Source: Loxodes magnus
Taxonomy: Eukaryota > Ciliophora > Karyorelictea > Loxodida > Loxodidae
Direction of reading: 5' to 3'
Length of the DNA stretch: 64,000 bases
Assembly (NCBI GenBank): GCA_946699065.1
Contig: CAMPDV010000523.1
Location: 62,001-126,000, forward strand
In this document: positions 10,842 to 21,788 of the stretch, in pieces
How the letters are laid out: every line of letters starts with the position of its first letter
Position numbering within the stretch: position 1 is the stretch's first letter
Translations under genes and position numbers: made by a program
The notes under the pieces: model-generated
Told to the model about the DNA's origin: nothing
The model's input: the letters and a program-made list of their open reading frames with translations, nothing else
Databases searched by the model: none

Positions 10842-12923
10842 GTGAGACTATGGGACGTCAAGACAGGTACCTGTAAGACCATGAGTGGTCACACAGATTA
10901 TGTATTATCTGTGGCTATATCCAGTGATTCAGAGTTCATCGTATCGGGAAGTGCAGATTATACGGTGAGACTATGGGACGTCAAGACAGGTACCTGTAAG
11001 ACCATGAGTGGTCACACTAGTTATGTATTATCTGTGGCTATATCCATTGATTCAGAGTTCATCGTATCGGAAAGTGATAATAAGACGGTGAGACTATGGG
11101 ACGTCAAGACAGGTACCTGTAAGACCATGAGTGGTCACACTAGTTATGTATCATCTGTGGCTATATCCAGTGATTCAGAGTTCATCGTATCGGGAAGTGC
11201 AGATTATACGGTGAGACTATGGAACGTCAAGACAGGTACCTGTAAGACCATGAGTGGTCACACAAATTATGTAAGATCTGTGGCTATATCCAGTGATTCA
11301 GAGTTCATCGTATCGGGAAGTCATGATAATACGGTGAGACTATGGAACGTCAAGACAGGTACCTGTAAGACCATGAGTGGTCACACTAGTTATATATCAT
11401 CTGTGGCTATATCCAGTGATTCAGAGTTCATCGTATCGGGAAGTAGTGATAATACGGTGAGACTATGGAACGTCAAGACAGGTACCTGTAAGACCATGAG
11501 TGGTCACACAGATTATGTATTATCTGTGGCTATATCCAGTGATTCAGAGTTCATCGTATCGGGAAGTAGTGATAATACGGTGAGACTATGGAACGTCAAG
11601 ACAGGTACCTGTAAGACCATGAGTGGTCACACAGATTATGTATTATCTGTGGCTATATCCAGTGATTCAGAGTTCATCGTATCGGGAAGTGCAGATTATA
11701 CGGTGAGACTATGGAACGTCAAGACAGGTACCTGTAAGACCATGAGTGGTCACACTAGTTATATATCATCTGTGGCTATATCCAGTGATTCAGAGTTCAT
11801 CGTATCGGGAAGTAGTGATAATACGGTGAGACTATGGGACGTCAAGACAGGTACCTGTAAGACCATGAGTGGTCACACAAATTATGTAAGATCTGTGGCT
11901 ATATCCAGTGATTCAGAGTTCATCGTATCGGGAAGTAGTGATAATACGGTGAGACTATGGAACGTCAAGACAGGTACCTGTAAGACCATGAGTGGTCACA
12001 CTAGTTATGTATCATCTGTGGCTATATCCAGTGATTCAGAGTTCATCGTATCGGGAAGTAGTGATAATACGGTGAGACTATGGAACGTCAAGACAGGTAC
12101 CTGTAAGACCATGAGTGGTCACACAGATTATGTATTATCTGTGGCTATATCCAGTGATTCAGAGTTCATCGTATCGGGAAGTGCAGATTATACGGTGAGA
12201 CTATGGGACGTCAAGACAGGTACCTGTAAGACCATGAGTGGTCACACTAGTTATATATCATCTGTGGCTATATCCAGTGATTCAGAGTTCATCGTATCGG
12301 GAAGTAGTGATAATACGGTGAGACTATGGAACGTCAAGACAGGTACCTGTAAGACCATGAGTGGTCACACAAATTATGTAAGATCTGTGGCTATATCCAG
12401 TGATTCAGAGTTCATCGTATCGGGAAGTAGTGATAATACGGTGAGACTATGGAACGTCAAGACAGGTACCTGTAAGACCATGAGTGGTCACACTAGTTAT
12501 GTATTATCTGTGGCTATATCCAGTGATTCAGAGTTCATCGTATCGGGAAGTGCAGATTATACGGTGAGACTATGGGACGTCAAGACAGGTACCTGTAAGA
12601 CCATGAGTGGTCACACTAGTTATGTATCATCTGTGGCTATATCCAGTGATTCAGAGTTCATCGTATCGGGAAGTGCAGATTATACGGTGAGACTATGGGA
12701 CGTCAAGACAGGTACCTGTAAGACCATGAGTGGTCACACTAGTTATATATCATCTGTGGCTATATCCAGTGATTCAGAGTTCATCGTATCGGGAAGTAGT
12801 GATAATACGGTGAGACTATGGAACGTCAAGACAGGTACCTGTAAGACCATGAGTGGTCACACTAGTTATGTATCATCTGTGGCTATATCCAGTGATTCAG
12901 AGTTCATCGTATCGGGAAGTTGA
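10842..12923 (+). CDS. Open WD40 stretch, 17 blades (693 aa), ends TGA 12921-12923
   Basis: Seventeen blades, rich in SDN and ADY turns. Four NYVRS loops are spread through it, against one in the preceding 10.8 kb. It contains the second DNK turn (near 11,080) and an HDN turn (near 11,325) not seen elsewhere. The stop is the GS->TGA form, without the adjacent GTAAGT. Confidence 0.45.
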   Translation: MRLWDVKTGTCKTMSGHTDYVLSVAISSDSEFIVSGSADYTVRLWDVKTGTCKTMSGHTSYVLSVAISIDSEFIVSESDNKTVRLWDVKTGTCKTMSGHTSYVSSVAISSDSEFIVSGSADYTVRLWNVKTGTCKTMSGHTNYVRSVAISSDSEFIVSGSHDNTVRLWNVKTGTCKTMSGHTSYISSVAISSDSEFIVSGSSDNTVRLWNVKTGTCKTMSGHTDYVLSVAISSDSEFIVSGSSDNTVRLWNVKTGTCKTMSGHTDYVLSVAISSDSEFIVSGSADYTVRLWNVKTGTCKTMSGHTSYISSVAISSDSEFIVSGSSDNTVRLWDVKTGTCKTMSGHTNYVRSVAISSDSEFIVSGSSDNTVRLWNVKTGTCKTMSGHTSYVSSVAISSDSEFIVSGSSDNTVRLWNVKTGTCKTMSGHTDYVLSVAISSDSEFIVSGSADYTVRLWDVKTGTCKTMSGHTSYISSVAISSDSEFIVSGSSDNTVRLWNVKTGTCKTMSGHTNYVRSVAISSDSEFIVSGSSDNTVRLWNVKTGTCKTMSGHTSYVLSVAISSDSEFIVSGSADYTVRLWDVKTGTCKTMSGHTSYVSSVAISSDSEFIVSGSADYTVRLWDVKTGTCKTMSGHTSYISSVAISSDSEFIVSGSSDNTVRLWNVKTGTCKTMSGHTSYVSSVAISSDSEFIVSGS

Positions 12924-12932
12924 GATTATACG

Positions 12933-13661
12933 GTGAGACTATGGGACGTCAAGACAGGTACCTGTAAGACCATGAGTGGTCACACTGGTCATGTATCATC
13001 TGTGGCTATATCCAGTGATTCAGAGTTCATCGTATCGGGAAGTAGAGATGAGACGGTGAGACTATGGGACGTCAAGACAGGTACCTGTAAGACCATGAGT
13101 GGTCACACAAATTCTGTAAGATCTGAGGCTATATCCAGTGATTCAGAGTTCATCGTATCGGGAAGTGCAGATTATACGGTGAGACTATGGGACGTCAAGA
13201 CAGGTACCTGTAAGACCATGAGTGGTCACACTAGTTATGTAAGATCTGTGGCTATATCCAGTGATTCAGAGTTCATCGTATCGGGAAGTGCAGATTATAC
13301 GGTGAGACTATGGGACGTCAAGACAGGTACCTGTAAGACCATGAGTGGTCACACTAGTTATGTATTATCTGTGGCTATATCCATTGATTCAGAGTTCATC
13401 GTATCGGGAAGTGCAGATTATACGGTGAGACTATGGGACGTCAAGACAGGTACCTGTAAGACCATGAGTGGTCACACTAGTTATGTATTATCTGTGGCTA
13501 TATCCATTGATTCAGAGTTCATCGTATCGGGAAGTGCAGATTATACGGTGAGACTATGGGACGTCAAGACAGGTACCTGTAAGACCATGAGTGGTCACAC
13601 TAGTTATGTATTATCTGTGGCTATATCCAGTGATTCAGAGTTCATCGTATCGGGAAGTTGA
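12933..13661 (+). pseudogene. Open WD40 stretch, 6 blades (242 aa)
   Basis: Six blades, opening with TGHVSS/RDE and TNSVRSEA. It then turns into a monotonous run of TSYVLS/ADY blades, all with Trp-Asp, from about 13,200 to 13,660. The run indicates very recent single-unit amplification. Confidence 0.6.
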
Positions 13662-13670
13662 GATTATACG

Positions 13671-13907
13671 GTGAGACTATGGGACGTCAAGACAGGTACC
13701 TGTAAGACCATGAGTGGTCACACTAGTTATGTATTATCTGTGGCTATATCCATTGATTCAGAGTTCATCGTATCGGAAAGTGATGATATTACGGTGAGAC
13801 TATGGGACGTCAAGACAGGTACCTGTAAGACCATGAGTGGTCACAGACATTATGTATCATCTGTGGCTATATCCATTGATTGTGAGTTCATCGTATCGGT
13901 AAGTTGA
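13671..13907 (+). pseudogene. Two-blade open WD40 fragment with Cys substitution
   Basis: Blades TSYVLS (Ile, Glu, DDI) and RHYVSS, followed by VS-stop. The second blade has TGT for TCA at 13,881-13,883 (DCEF instead of DSEF). The only other occurrence is at 15,480-15,482, exactly 13 units away, so the two fragments are copies. Confidence 0.65.
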
Positions 13908-13916
13908 GATAAGACG

Positions 13917-15260
13917 GTGAGACTATGGGACGTCAAGACAGGTACCTGTAAGACCATGAGTGGTCACACAAATTATGTAAGATCTGTGGCTATATCCAGT
14001 GATTCAGAGTTCATCGTATCGGGAAGTCATGATTATACGGTGAGACTATGGAACGTCAAGACAGGTACCTGTAAGACCATGAGTGGTCACACTAGTTATA
14101 TATCATCTGTGGCTATATCCAGTGATTCAGAGTTCATCGTATCGGGAAGTAGTGATAATACGGTGAGACTATGGAACGTCAAGACAGGTACCTGTAAGAC
14201 CATGAGTGGTCACACAGATTATGTATTATCTGTGGCTATATCCAGTGATTCAGAGTTCATCGTATCGGGAAGTGCAGATTATACGGTGAGACTATGGGAC
14301 GTCAAGACAGGTACCTGTAAGACCATGAGTGGTCACACTAGTTATATATCATCTGTGGCTATATCCAGTGATTCAGAGTTCATCGTATCGGGAAGTGCAG
14401 ATTATACGGTGAGACTATGGGACGTCAAGACAGGTACCTGTAAGACCATGAGTGGTCACACTAGTTATGTATCATCTGTGGCTATATCCAGTGATTCAGA
14501 GTTCATCGTATCGGGAAGTAGTGATAATACGGTGAGACTATGGAACGTCAAGACAGGTACCTGTAAGACCATGAGTGGTCACACAAATTCTGTAAGATCT
14601 GAGGCTATATCCAGTGATTCAGAGTTCATCGTATCGGGAAGTAGTGATAATACGGTGAGACTATGGGACGTCAAGACAGGTACCTGTAAGACCATGAGTG
14701 GTCACACTAGTTATGTATCATCTGTGGCTATATCCAGTGATTCAGAGTTCATCGTATCGGGAAGTGCAGATTATACGGTGAGACTATGGGACGTCAAGAC
14801 AGGTACCTGTAAGACCATGAGTGGTCACACTAGTTATGTATTATCTGTGGCTATATCCATTGATTCAGAGTTCATCGTATCGGGAAGTGCAGATTATACG
14901 GTGAGACTATGGGACGTCAAGACAGGTACCTGTAAGACCATGAGTGGTCACACTAGTTATGTATCATCTGTGGCTATATCCAGTGATTCAGAGTTCATCG
15001 TATCGGGAAGTGCAGATTATACGGTGAGACTATGGGACGTCAAGACAGGTACCTGTAAGACCATGAGTGGTCACACTAGTTATGTATTATCTGTGGCTAT
15101 ATCCATTGATTCAGAGTTCATCGTATCGGGAAGTGCAGATTATACGGTGAGACTATGGGACGTCAAGACAGGTACCTGTAAGACCATGAGTGGTCACACT
15201 AGTTATGTATTATCTGTGGCTATATCCAGTGATTCAGAGTTCATCGTATCGGGAAGTTGA
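13917..15260 (+). CDS. Open WD40 stretch, 11 blades (447 aa)
   Basis: Eleven blades from TNYVRS/HDY to TSYVLS/GS-stop. The second half (about 14,330-15,260) matches about 17,160-18,090, 23 units further on, including the order TSYISS, TSYVSS/SDN, TNSVRSEA/SDN, then alternating TSYVSS and TSYVLS with ADY. At the end, the copy here carries GS-stop where the downstream copy reads ADY. Confidence 0.42.
   Translation: MRLWDVKTGTCKTMSGHTNYVRSVAISSDSEFIVSGSHDYTVRLWNVKTGTCKTMSGHTSYISSVAISSDSEFIVSGSSDNTVRLWNVKTGTCKTMSGHTDYVLSVAISSDSEFIVSGSADYTVRLWDVKTGTCKTMSGHTSYISSVAISSDSEFIVSGSADYTVRLWDVKTGTCKTMSGHTSYVSSVAISSDSEFIVSGSSDNTVRLWNVKTGTCKTMSGHTNSVRSEAISSDSEFIVSGSSDNTVRLWDVKTGTCKTMSGHTSYVSSVAISSDSEFIVSGSADYTVRLWDVKTGTCKTMSGHTSYVLSVAISIDSEFIVSGSADYTVRLWDVKTGTCKTMSGHTSYVSSVAISSDSEFIVSGSADYTVRLWDVKTGTCKTMSGHTSYVLSVAISIDSEFIVSGSADYTVRLWDVKTGTCKTMSGHTSYVLSVAISSDSEFIVSGS
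14330..15250 (+). repeat. Higher-order repeat C, copy 1
   Basis: Same blade order as 17,160-18,080, offset 2,829 bp (23 units). The NSVRSEA blades at 14,601 and 17,430 give the exact offset. Confidence 0.75.
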
Positions 15261-15269
15261 GATTATACG

Positions 15270-15506
15270 GTGAGACTATGGGACGTCAAGACAGGTACCT
15301 GTAAGACCATGAGTGGTCACACTAGTTATGTATTATCTGTGGCTATATCCATTGATTCAGAGTTCATCGTATCGGGAAGTGCAGATTATACGGTGAGACT
15401 ATGGGACGTCAAGACAGGTACCTGTAAGACCATGAGTGGTCACAGACATTATGTATCATCTGTGGCTATATCCATTGATTGTGAGTTCATCGTATCGGTA
15501 AGTTGA
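15270..15506 (+). pseudogene. Two-blade open WD40 fragment, copy of 13,671-13,907
   Basis: Same architecture and same DCEF substitution as the fragment 1,599 bp upstream. Its first blade has Gly-Ser with an ADY turn instead of Glu-Ser with DDI. A patch shorter than one unit was therefore exchanged after duplication. Confidence 0.65.
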
Positions 15507-15515
15507 GATAAGACG

Positions 15516-18335
15516 GTGAGACTATGGGACGTCAAGACAGGTACCTGTAAGACCATGAGTGGTCACACAGATTATATATTATCTGTGGCTATATCCAGTG
15601 ATTCAGAGTTCATCGTATCGGGAAGTGATGATTATACGGTGAGACTATGGGACGTCAAGACAGGTACCTGTAAGACCATGAGTGGTCACACTAGTTATGT
15701 ATTATCTGTGGCTATATCCATTGATTCAGAGTTCATCGTATCGGAAAGTGATGATAAGACGGTGAGACTATGGGACGTCAAGACAGGTACCTGTAAGACC
15801 ATAAGTGGTCACACTAGTTATGTATCATCTGTGGCTATATCCAGTGATTCAGAGTTCATCGTATCGGGAAGTGCAGATTATACGGTGAGACTATGGAACG
15901 TCAAGACAGGTACCTGTAAGACCATGAGTGGTCACACAAATTATGTAAGATCTGTGGCTATATCCAGTGATTCAGAGTTCATCGTATCGGGAAGTCATGA
16001 TTATACGGTGAGACTATGGAACGTCAAGACAGGTACCTGTAAGACCATGAGTGGTCACACTAGTTATATATCATCTGTGGCTATATCCAGTGATTCAGAG
16101 TTCATCGTATCGGGAAGTAGTGATAATACGGTGAGACTATGGAACGTCAAGACAGGTACCTGTAAGACCATGAGTGGTCACACAGATTATGTATTATCTG
16201 TGGCTATATCCAGTGATTCAGAGTTCATCGTATCGGGAAGTGCAGATTATACGGTGAGACTATGGGACGTCAAGACAGGTACCTGTAAGACCATGAGTGG
16301 TCACACTAGTTATATATCATCTGTGGCTATATCCAGTGATTCAGAGTTCATCGTATCGGGAAGTGCAGATTATACGGTGAGACTATGGGACGTCAAGACA
16401 GGTACCTGTAAGACCATGAGTGGTCACACTAGTTATTTATCATCTGTGGCTATATCCAGTGATTCAGAGTTCATCGTATCGGGAAGTAGTGATAATACGG
16501 TGAGACTATGGGACGTCAAGACAGGTACCTGTAAGACCATGAGTGGTCACACTAGTTATGTATCATCTGTGGCTATATCCAGTGATTCAGAGTTCATCGT
16601 ATCGGGAAGTGCAGATTATACGGTGAGACTATGGGACGTCAAGACAGGTACCTGTAAGACCATGAGTGGTCACACTAGTTATATATCATCTGTGGCTATA
16701 TCCAGTGATTCAGAGTTCATCGTATCGGGAAGTAGTGATAATACGGTGAGACTATGGAACGTCAAGACAGGTACCTGTAAGACCATGAGTGGTCACAGAC
16801 ATTATGTATCATCTGTGGCTATATCCAGTGATTCAGAGTTCATCGTATCGGGAAGTAGAGATGAGACGGTGAGACTATGGAACGTCAAGACAGGTACCTG
16901 TAAGACCATGAGTGGTCACACAGATTATGTATTATCTGTGGCTATATCCATTGATTCAGAGTTCATCGTATCGGGAAGTGATGATATTACGGTGAGACTA
17001 TTGGGCGTCAAGACAGGTACCTGTAAGACCATGAGTGGTCACACTAGTTATGTATCATCTGTGGCTATATCCATTGATTCAGAGTTCATCGTATCGGGAA
17101 GTGCAGATTATACGGTGAGACTATGGGACGTCAAGACAGGTACCTGTAAGACCATGAGTGGTCACACTAGTTATATATCATCTGTGGCTATATCCAGTGA
17201 TTCAGAGTTCATCGTATCGGGAAGTGCAGATTATACGGTGAGACTATGGGACGTCAAGACAGGTACCTGTAAGACCATGAGTGGTCACACTAGTTATGTA
17301 TCATCTGTGGCTATATCCAGTGATTCAGAGTTCATCGTATCGGGAAGTAGTGATAATACGGTGAGACTATGGAACGTCAAGACAGGTACCTGTAAGACCA
17401 TGAGTGGTCACACAAATTCTGTAAGATCTGAGGCTATATCCAGTGATTCAGAGTTCATCGTATCGGGAAGTAGTGATAATACGGTGAGACTATGGGACGT
17501 CAAGACAGGTACCTGTAAGACCATGAGTGGTCACACTAGTTATGTATCATCTGTGGCTATATCCAGTGATTCAGAGTTCATCGTATCGGGAAGTGCAGAT
17601 TATACGGTGAGACTATGGGACGTCAAGACAGGTACCTGTAAGACCATGAGTGGTCACACTAGTTATGTATTATCTGTGGCTATATCCATTGATTCAGAGT
17701 TCATCGTATCGGGAAGTGCAGATTATACGGTGAGACTATGGGACGTCAAGACAGGTACCTGTAAGACCATGAGTGGTCACACTAGTTATGTATCATCTGT
17801 GGCTATATCCAGTGATTCAGAGTTCATCGTATCGGGAAGTGCAGATTATACGGTGAGACTATGGGACGTCAAGACAGGTACCTGTAAGACCATGAGTGGT
17901 CACACTAGTTATGTATTATCTGTGGCTATATCCATTGATTCAGAGTTCATCGTATCGGGAAGTGCAGATTATACGGTGAGACTATGGGACGTCAAGACAG
18001 GTACCTGTAAGACCATGAGTGGTCACACTAGTTATGTATTATCTGTGGCTATATCCAGTGATTCAGAGTTCATCGTATCGGGAAGTGCAGATTATACGGT
18101 GAGACTATGGGACGTCAAGACAGGTACCTGTAAGACCATGAGTGGTCACACTAGTTATGTATTATCTGTGGCTATATCCATTGATTCAGAGTTCATCGTA
18201 TCGGGAAGTGATGATATTACGGTGAGACTATGGGACGTCAAGACAGGTACCTGTAAGACCATGAGTGGTCACAGACATTATGTATCATCTGTGGCTATAT
18301 CCATTGATTCAGAGTTCATCGTATCGGTAAGTTGA
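15516..18335 (+). CDS. Open WD40 stretch, 23 blades (939 aa), ends TGA 18333-18335
   Basis: Twenty-three blades. Private changes: Met to Ile in KTMSG at 15,801-15,803; TSYLSS (TTA for GTA) at 16,437-16,439; and a blade at 17,001-17,006 where Trp-Asp became Leu-Gly, the only complete loss of that dipeptide here. Blades at about 17,160-18,090 duplicate 14,330-15,260. The terminal RHYVSS/VS-stop block is a third, Ser-retaining relative of the DCEF fragments at 13.9 and 15.5 kb. Confidence 0.45.
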   Translation: MRLWDVKTGTCKTMSGHTDYILSVAISSDSEFIVSGSDDYTVRLWDVKTGTCKTMSGHTSYVLSVAISIDSEFIVSESDDKTVRLWDVKTGTCKTISGHTSYVSSVAISSDSEFIVSGSADYTVRLWNVKTGTCKTMSGHTNYVRSVAISSDSEFIVSGSHDYTVRLWNVKTGTCKTMSGHTSYISSVAISSDSEFIVSGSSDNTVRLWNVKTGTCKTMSGHTDYVLSVAISSDSEFIVSGSADYTVRLWDVKTGTCKTMSGHTSYISSVAISSDSEFIVSGSADYTVRLWDVKTGTCKTMSGHTSYLSSVAISSDSEFIVSGSSDNTVRLWDVKTGTCKTMSGHTSYVSSVAISSDSEFIVSGSADYTVRLWDVKTGTCKTMSGHTSYISSVAISSDSEFIVSGSSDNTVRLWNVKTGTCKTMSGHRHYVSSVAISSDSEFIVSGSRDETVRLWNVKTGTCKTMSGHTDYVLSVAISIDSEFIVSGSDDITVRLLGVKTGTCKTMSGHTSYVSSVAISIDSEFIVSGSADYTVRLWDVKTGTCKTMSGHTSYISSVAISSDSEFIVSGSADYTVRLWDVKTGTCKTMSGHTSYVSSVAISSDSEFIVSGSSDNTVRLWNVKTGTCKTMSGHTNSVRSEAISSDSEFIVSGSSDNTVRLWDVKTGTCKTMSGHTSYVSSVAISSDSEFIVSGSADYTVRLWDVKTGTCKTMSGHTSYVLSVAISIDSEFIVSGSADYTVRLWDVKTGTCKTMSGHTSYVSSVAISSDSEFIVSGSADYTVRLWDVKTGTCKTMSGHTSYVLSVAISIDSEFIVSGSADYTVRLWDVKTGTCKTMSGHTSYVLSVAISSDSEFIVSGSADYTVRLWDVKTGTCKTMSGHTSYVLSVAISIDSEFIVSGSDDITVRLWDVKTGTCKTMSGHRHYVSSVAISIDSEFIVSVS
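17160..18080 (+). repeat. Higher-order repeat C, copy 2
   Basis: Partner of 14,330-15,250. It reads ADY where copy 1 has GS-TGA. Confidence 0.75.
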
Positions 18336-18344
18336 GATAAGACG

Positions 18345-18710
18345 GTGAGACTATGGGACGTCAAGACAGGTACCTGTAAGACCATGAGTGGTCACACAGA
18401 TTATATATTATCTGTGGCTATATCCAGTGATTCAGAGTTCATCGTATCGGGAAGTGATGATTATACGGTGAGACTATGGAACGTCAAGACAGGTACCTGT
18501 AAGACCATGAGTGGTCACACTAGTTATGTATCATCTGTGGCTATATCCAGTGATTCAGAGTTCATCGTATCGGGAAGTAGTGATAATACGGTGAGACTAT
18601 GGAACGTCAAGACAGGTACCTGTAAGACCATGAGTGGTCACACAAATTCTGTATATGCTGTGGCTATATCCATTGATTCAGAGTTCATCGTATCGGGAAG
18701 TTATGATTAG
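18345..18710 (+). pseudogene. Three-blade open WD40 unit ending YD-TAG (copy 1)
   Basis: Blades TDYILS/DDY, TSYVSS/SDN and TNSVYAV, then YD-stop. It forms a three-unit (369-bp) higher-order repeat with the next fragment. TNSVYAV (TAT GCT in strand a) first appears here. Confidence 0.65.
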
Positions 18711-18713
18711 ACG

Positions 18714-19079
18714 GTGAGACTATGGGACGTCAAGACAGGTACCTGTAAGACCATGAGTGGTCACACAGATTATGTATTATCTGTGGCTATATCCAGTGAT
18801 TCAGAGTTCATCGTATCGGGAAGTGCAGATTATACGGTGAGACTATGGAACGTCAAGACAGGTACCTGTAAGACCATGAGTGGTCACACTAGTTATGTAT
18901 CATCTGTGGCTATATCCAGTGATTCAGAGTTCATCGTATCGGGAAGTAGTGATAATACGGTGAGACTATGGAACGTCAAGACAGGTACCTGTAAGACCAT
19001 GAGTGGTCACACAAATTCTGTATATGCTGTGGCTATATCCATTGATTCAGAGTTCATCGTATCGGGAAGTTATGATTAG
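18714..19079 (+). pseudogene. Three-blade open WD40 unit ending YD-TAG (copy 2)
   Basis: Near-copy of the previous 369 bp, stop included. The first blade reads TDYVLS/ADY instead of TDYILS/DDY. The duplicate stop shows amplification did not avoid it. Confidence 0.65.
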
Positions 19080-19082
19080 ACG

Positions 19083-21164
19083 GTGAGACTATGGGACGTC
19101 AAGACAGGTACCTGTAAGACCATGAGTGGTCACACAGATTATGTATTATCTGTGGCTATATCCAGTGATTCAGAGTTCATCGTATCGGGAAGTGCAGATT
19201 ATACGGTGAGACTATGGAACGTCAAGACAGGTACCTGTAAGACCATGAGTGGTCACACTAGTTATGTATTATCTGTGGCTATATCCATTGATTCAGAGTT
19301 CATCGTATCGGAAAGTGATGATAAGACGGTGAGACTATGGAACGTCAAGACAGGTACCTGTAAGACCATGAGTGGTCACACTAGTTATGTATTATCTGTG
19401 GCTATATCCAGTGATTCAGAGTTCATCGTATCGGGAAGTGATGATATTACGGTGAGACTATGGGACGTCAAGACAGGTACCTGTAAGACCATGAGTGGTC
19501 ACACTAGTTATGTATTATCTGTGGCTATATCCAGTGATTCAGAGTTCATCGTATCGGGAAGTGATGATATTACGGTGAGACTATGGGACGTCAAGACAGG
19601 TACCTGTAAGACCATGAGTGGTCACAGACATTATGTATCATCTGTGGCTATATCCAGTGATTCAGAGTTCATCGTATCGGGAAGTAGTGATAATACGGTG
19701 AGACTATGGAACGTCAAGACAGGTACCTGTAAGACCATGAGTGGTCACACTAGTTATGTATCATCTGTGGCTATATCCAGTGATTCAGAGTTCATCGTAT
19801 CGGGAAGTGCAGATAAGACGGTGAGACTATGGAACGTCAAGACAGGTACCTGTAAGACCATGAGTGGTCACACTAGTTATGTATCATCTGTGGCTATATC
19901 CAGTGATTCAGAGTTCATCGTATCGGGAAGTGCAGATTATACGGTGAGACTATGGGACGTCAAGACAGGTACCTGTAAGACCATGAGTGGTCACACAAAT
20001 TATGTATTATCTGTGGCTATATCCAGTGATTCAGAGTTCATTGTATCGGGAAGTAGTGATAATACGGTGAGACTATGGAACGTCAAGACAGGTACCTGTA
20101 AGACCATGAGTGGTCACACTAGTTATGTATTATCTGTGGCTATATCCAGTGATTCAGAGTTCATCGTATCGGGAAGTGATGATAAGACGGTGAGACTATG
20201 GGACGTCAAGGCAGGTACCTGTAAGACCATGAGTGGTCACACAAATTCTGTAAGATCTGTGGCTATATCCATTGATTCAGAGTTCATCGTATCGGGAAGT
20301 GATGATATTACGGTGAGACTATGGGACGTCAAGACAGGTACCTGTAAGACCATGAGTGGTCACAGACATTATGTATCATCTGTGGCTATATCCAGTGATT
20401 CAGAGTTCATCGTATCGGGAAGTGCAGATTATACGGTGAGACTATGGAACGTCAAGACAGGTACCTGTAAGACCATGAGTGGTCACACAGATTATGTATT
20501 ATCTGTGGCTATATCCATTGATTCAGAGTTCATCGTATCGGAAAGTGATGATAAGACGGTGAGACTATGGAACGTCAAGACAGGTACCTGTAAGACCATG
20601 AGTGGTCACACTAGTTATGTATCATCTGTGGCTATATCCAGTGATTCAGAGTTCATCGTATCGGGAAGTGCAGATGAGACGGTGAGACTATGGGACGTCA
20701 AGACAGGTACCTGTAAGACCATGAGTGGTCACACTAGTTATGTATCATCTGTGGCTATATCCAGTGATTCAGAGTTCATCGTATCGGGAAGTGCAGATTA
20801 TACGGTGAGACTATGGAACGTCAAGACAGGTACCTGTAAGACCATGAGTGGTCACACTAGTTATGTATCATCTGTGGCTATATCCAGTGATTCAGAGTTC
20901 ATCGTATCGGGAAGTAGTGATAATACGGTGAGACTATGGAACGTCAAGACAGGTACCTGTAAGACCATGAGTGGTCACACTAGTTATGTATCATCTGTGG
21001 CTATATCCAGTGATTCAGAGTTCATCGTATCGGGAAGTAGTGATAATACGGTGAGACTATGGGACGTCAAGACAGGTACCTGTAAGACCATGAGTGGTCA
21101 CACAAATTATGTATCATCTGTGGCTATATCCAGTGATTCAGAGTTCATCGTATCGGGAAGTTGA
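19083..21164 (+). CDS. Open WD40 stretch, 17 blades (693 aa), ends TGA 21162-21164
   Basis: Seventeen blades. It has a rare ADK turn (near 19,810), the first ATT-for-ATC synonymous change in FIV (near 20,041), and a Thr-to-Ala (KAG) blade near 20,208 with Trp-Asp rather than the usual Trp-Asn for that allele. It ends TNYVSS/GS-stop, an ending repeated at 23,009 and 25,838. Confidence 0.45.
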   Translation: MRLWDVKTGTCKTMSGHTDYVLSVAISSDSEFIVSGSADYTVRLWNVKTGTCKTMSGHTSYVLSVAISIDSEFIVSESDDKTVRLWNVKTGTCKTMSGHTSYVLSVAISSDSEFIVSGSDDITVRLWDVKTGTCKTMSGHTSYVLSVAISSDSEFIVSGSDDITVRLWDVKTGTCKTMSGHRHYVSSVAISSDSEFIVSGSSDNTVRLWNVKTGTCKTMSGHTSYVSSVAISSDSEFIVSGSADKTVRLWNVKTGTCKTMSGHTSYVSSVAISSDSEFIVSGSADYTVRLWDVKTGTCKTMSGHTNYVLSVAISSDSEFIVSGSSDNTVRLWNVKTGTCKTMSGHTSYVLSVAISSDSEFIVSGSDDKTVRLWDVKAGTCKTMSGHTNSVRSVAISIDSEFIVSGSDDITVRLWDVKTGTCKTMSGHRHYVSSVAISSDSEFIVSGSADYTVRLWNVKTGTCKTMSGHTDYVLSVAISIDSEFIVSESDDKTVRLWNVKTGTCKTMSGHTSYVSSVAISSDSEFIVSGSADETVRLWDVKTGTCKTMSGHTSYVSSVAISSDSEFIVSGSADYTVRLWNVKTGTCKTMSGHTSYVSSVAISSDSEFIVSGSSDNTVRLWNVKTGTCKTMSGHTSYVSSVAISSDSEFIVSGSSDNTVRLWDVKTGTCKTMSGHTNYVSSVAISSDSEFIVSGS

Positions 21165-21173
21165 GATTATACG

Positions 21174-21785
21174 GTGAGACTATGGAACGTCAAGACAGGT
21201 ACCTGTAAGACCATGAGTGGTCACACTGGTCATGTATCATCTGTAGCTATATCCAGTGATTCAGAGTTCATCGTATCGGGAAGTGCAGATGAGACGGTGA
21301 GACTATGGAACGTCAAGACAGGTACCTGTAAGACCATGAGTGGTCACACAAATTCTGTATTATCTGTGGCTATATCCAGTGATTCAGAGTTCATCGTATC
21401 GGCAAGTAGAGATGAGACGGTGAGACTATGGAACGTCAAGACAGGTACCTGTAAGACCATGAGTGGTCACACAGATTATGTATTATCTGTGGCTATATCC
21501 AGTGATTCAGAGTTCATCGTATCGGGAAGTGATGATAAGACGGTGAGACTATGGGACGTCAAGACAGGTACCTGTAAGACCATGAGTGGTCACAGACATT
21601 ATGTATATGCTGTGGCTATATCCATTGATTCAGAGTTCATCGTATCGGGAAGTTATGATTATACGGTGAGACTATGGGACGTCAAGACAGGTACCTGTAA
21701 GACCATGAGTGGTCACACTAGTTATGTATTATCTGTGGCTATATCCATTGATTCAGAGTTCATCGTATCGGGAAGTTATGATTAG
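21174..21785 (+). pseudogene. Five-blade open WD40 stretch ending YD-TAG
   Basis: Blades TGHVSS/ADE, TNSVLS with Ala then RDE, TDYVLS/DDK, RHYVYAV with YDY, TSYVLS then YD-stop. A private GTA for GTG occurs near 21,244. Blades 1-3 are matched by blades 1-3 of the next stretch. Confidence 0.6.
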
Positions 21786-21788
21786 ACG

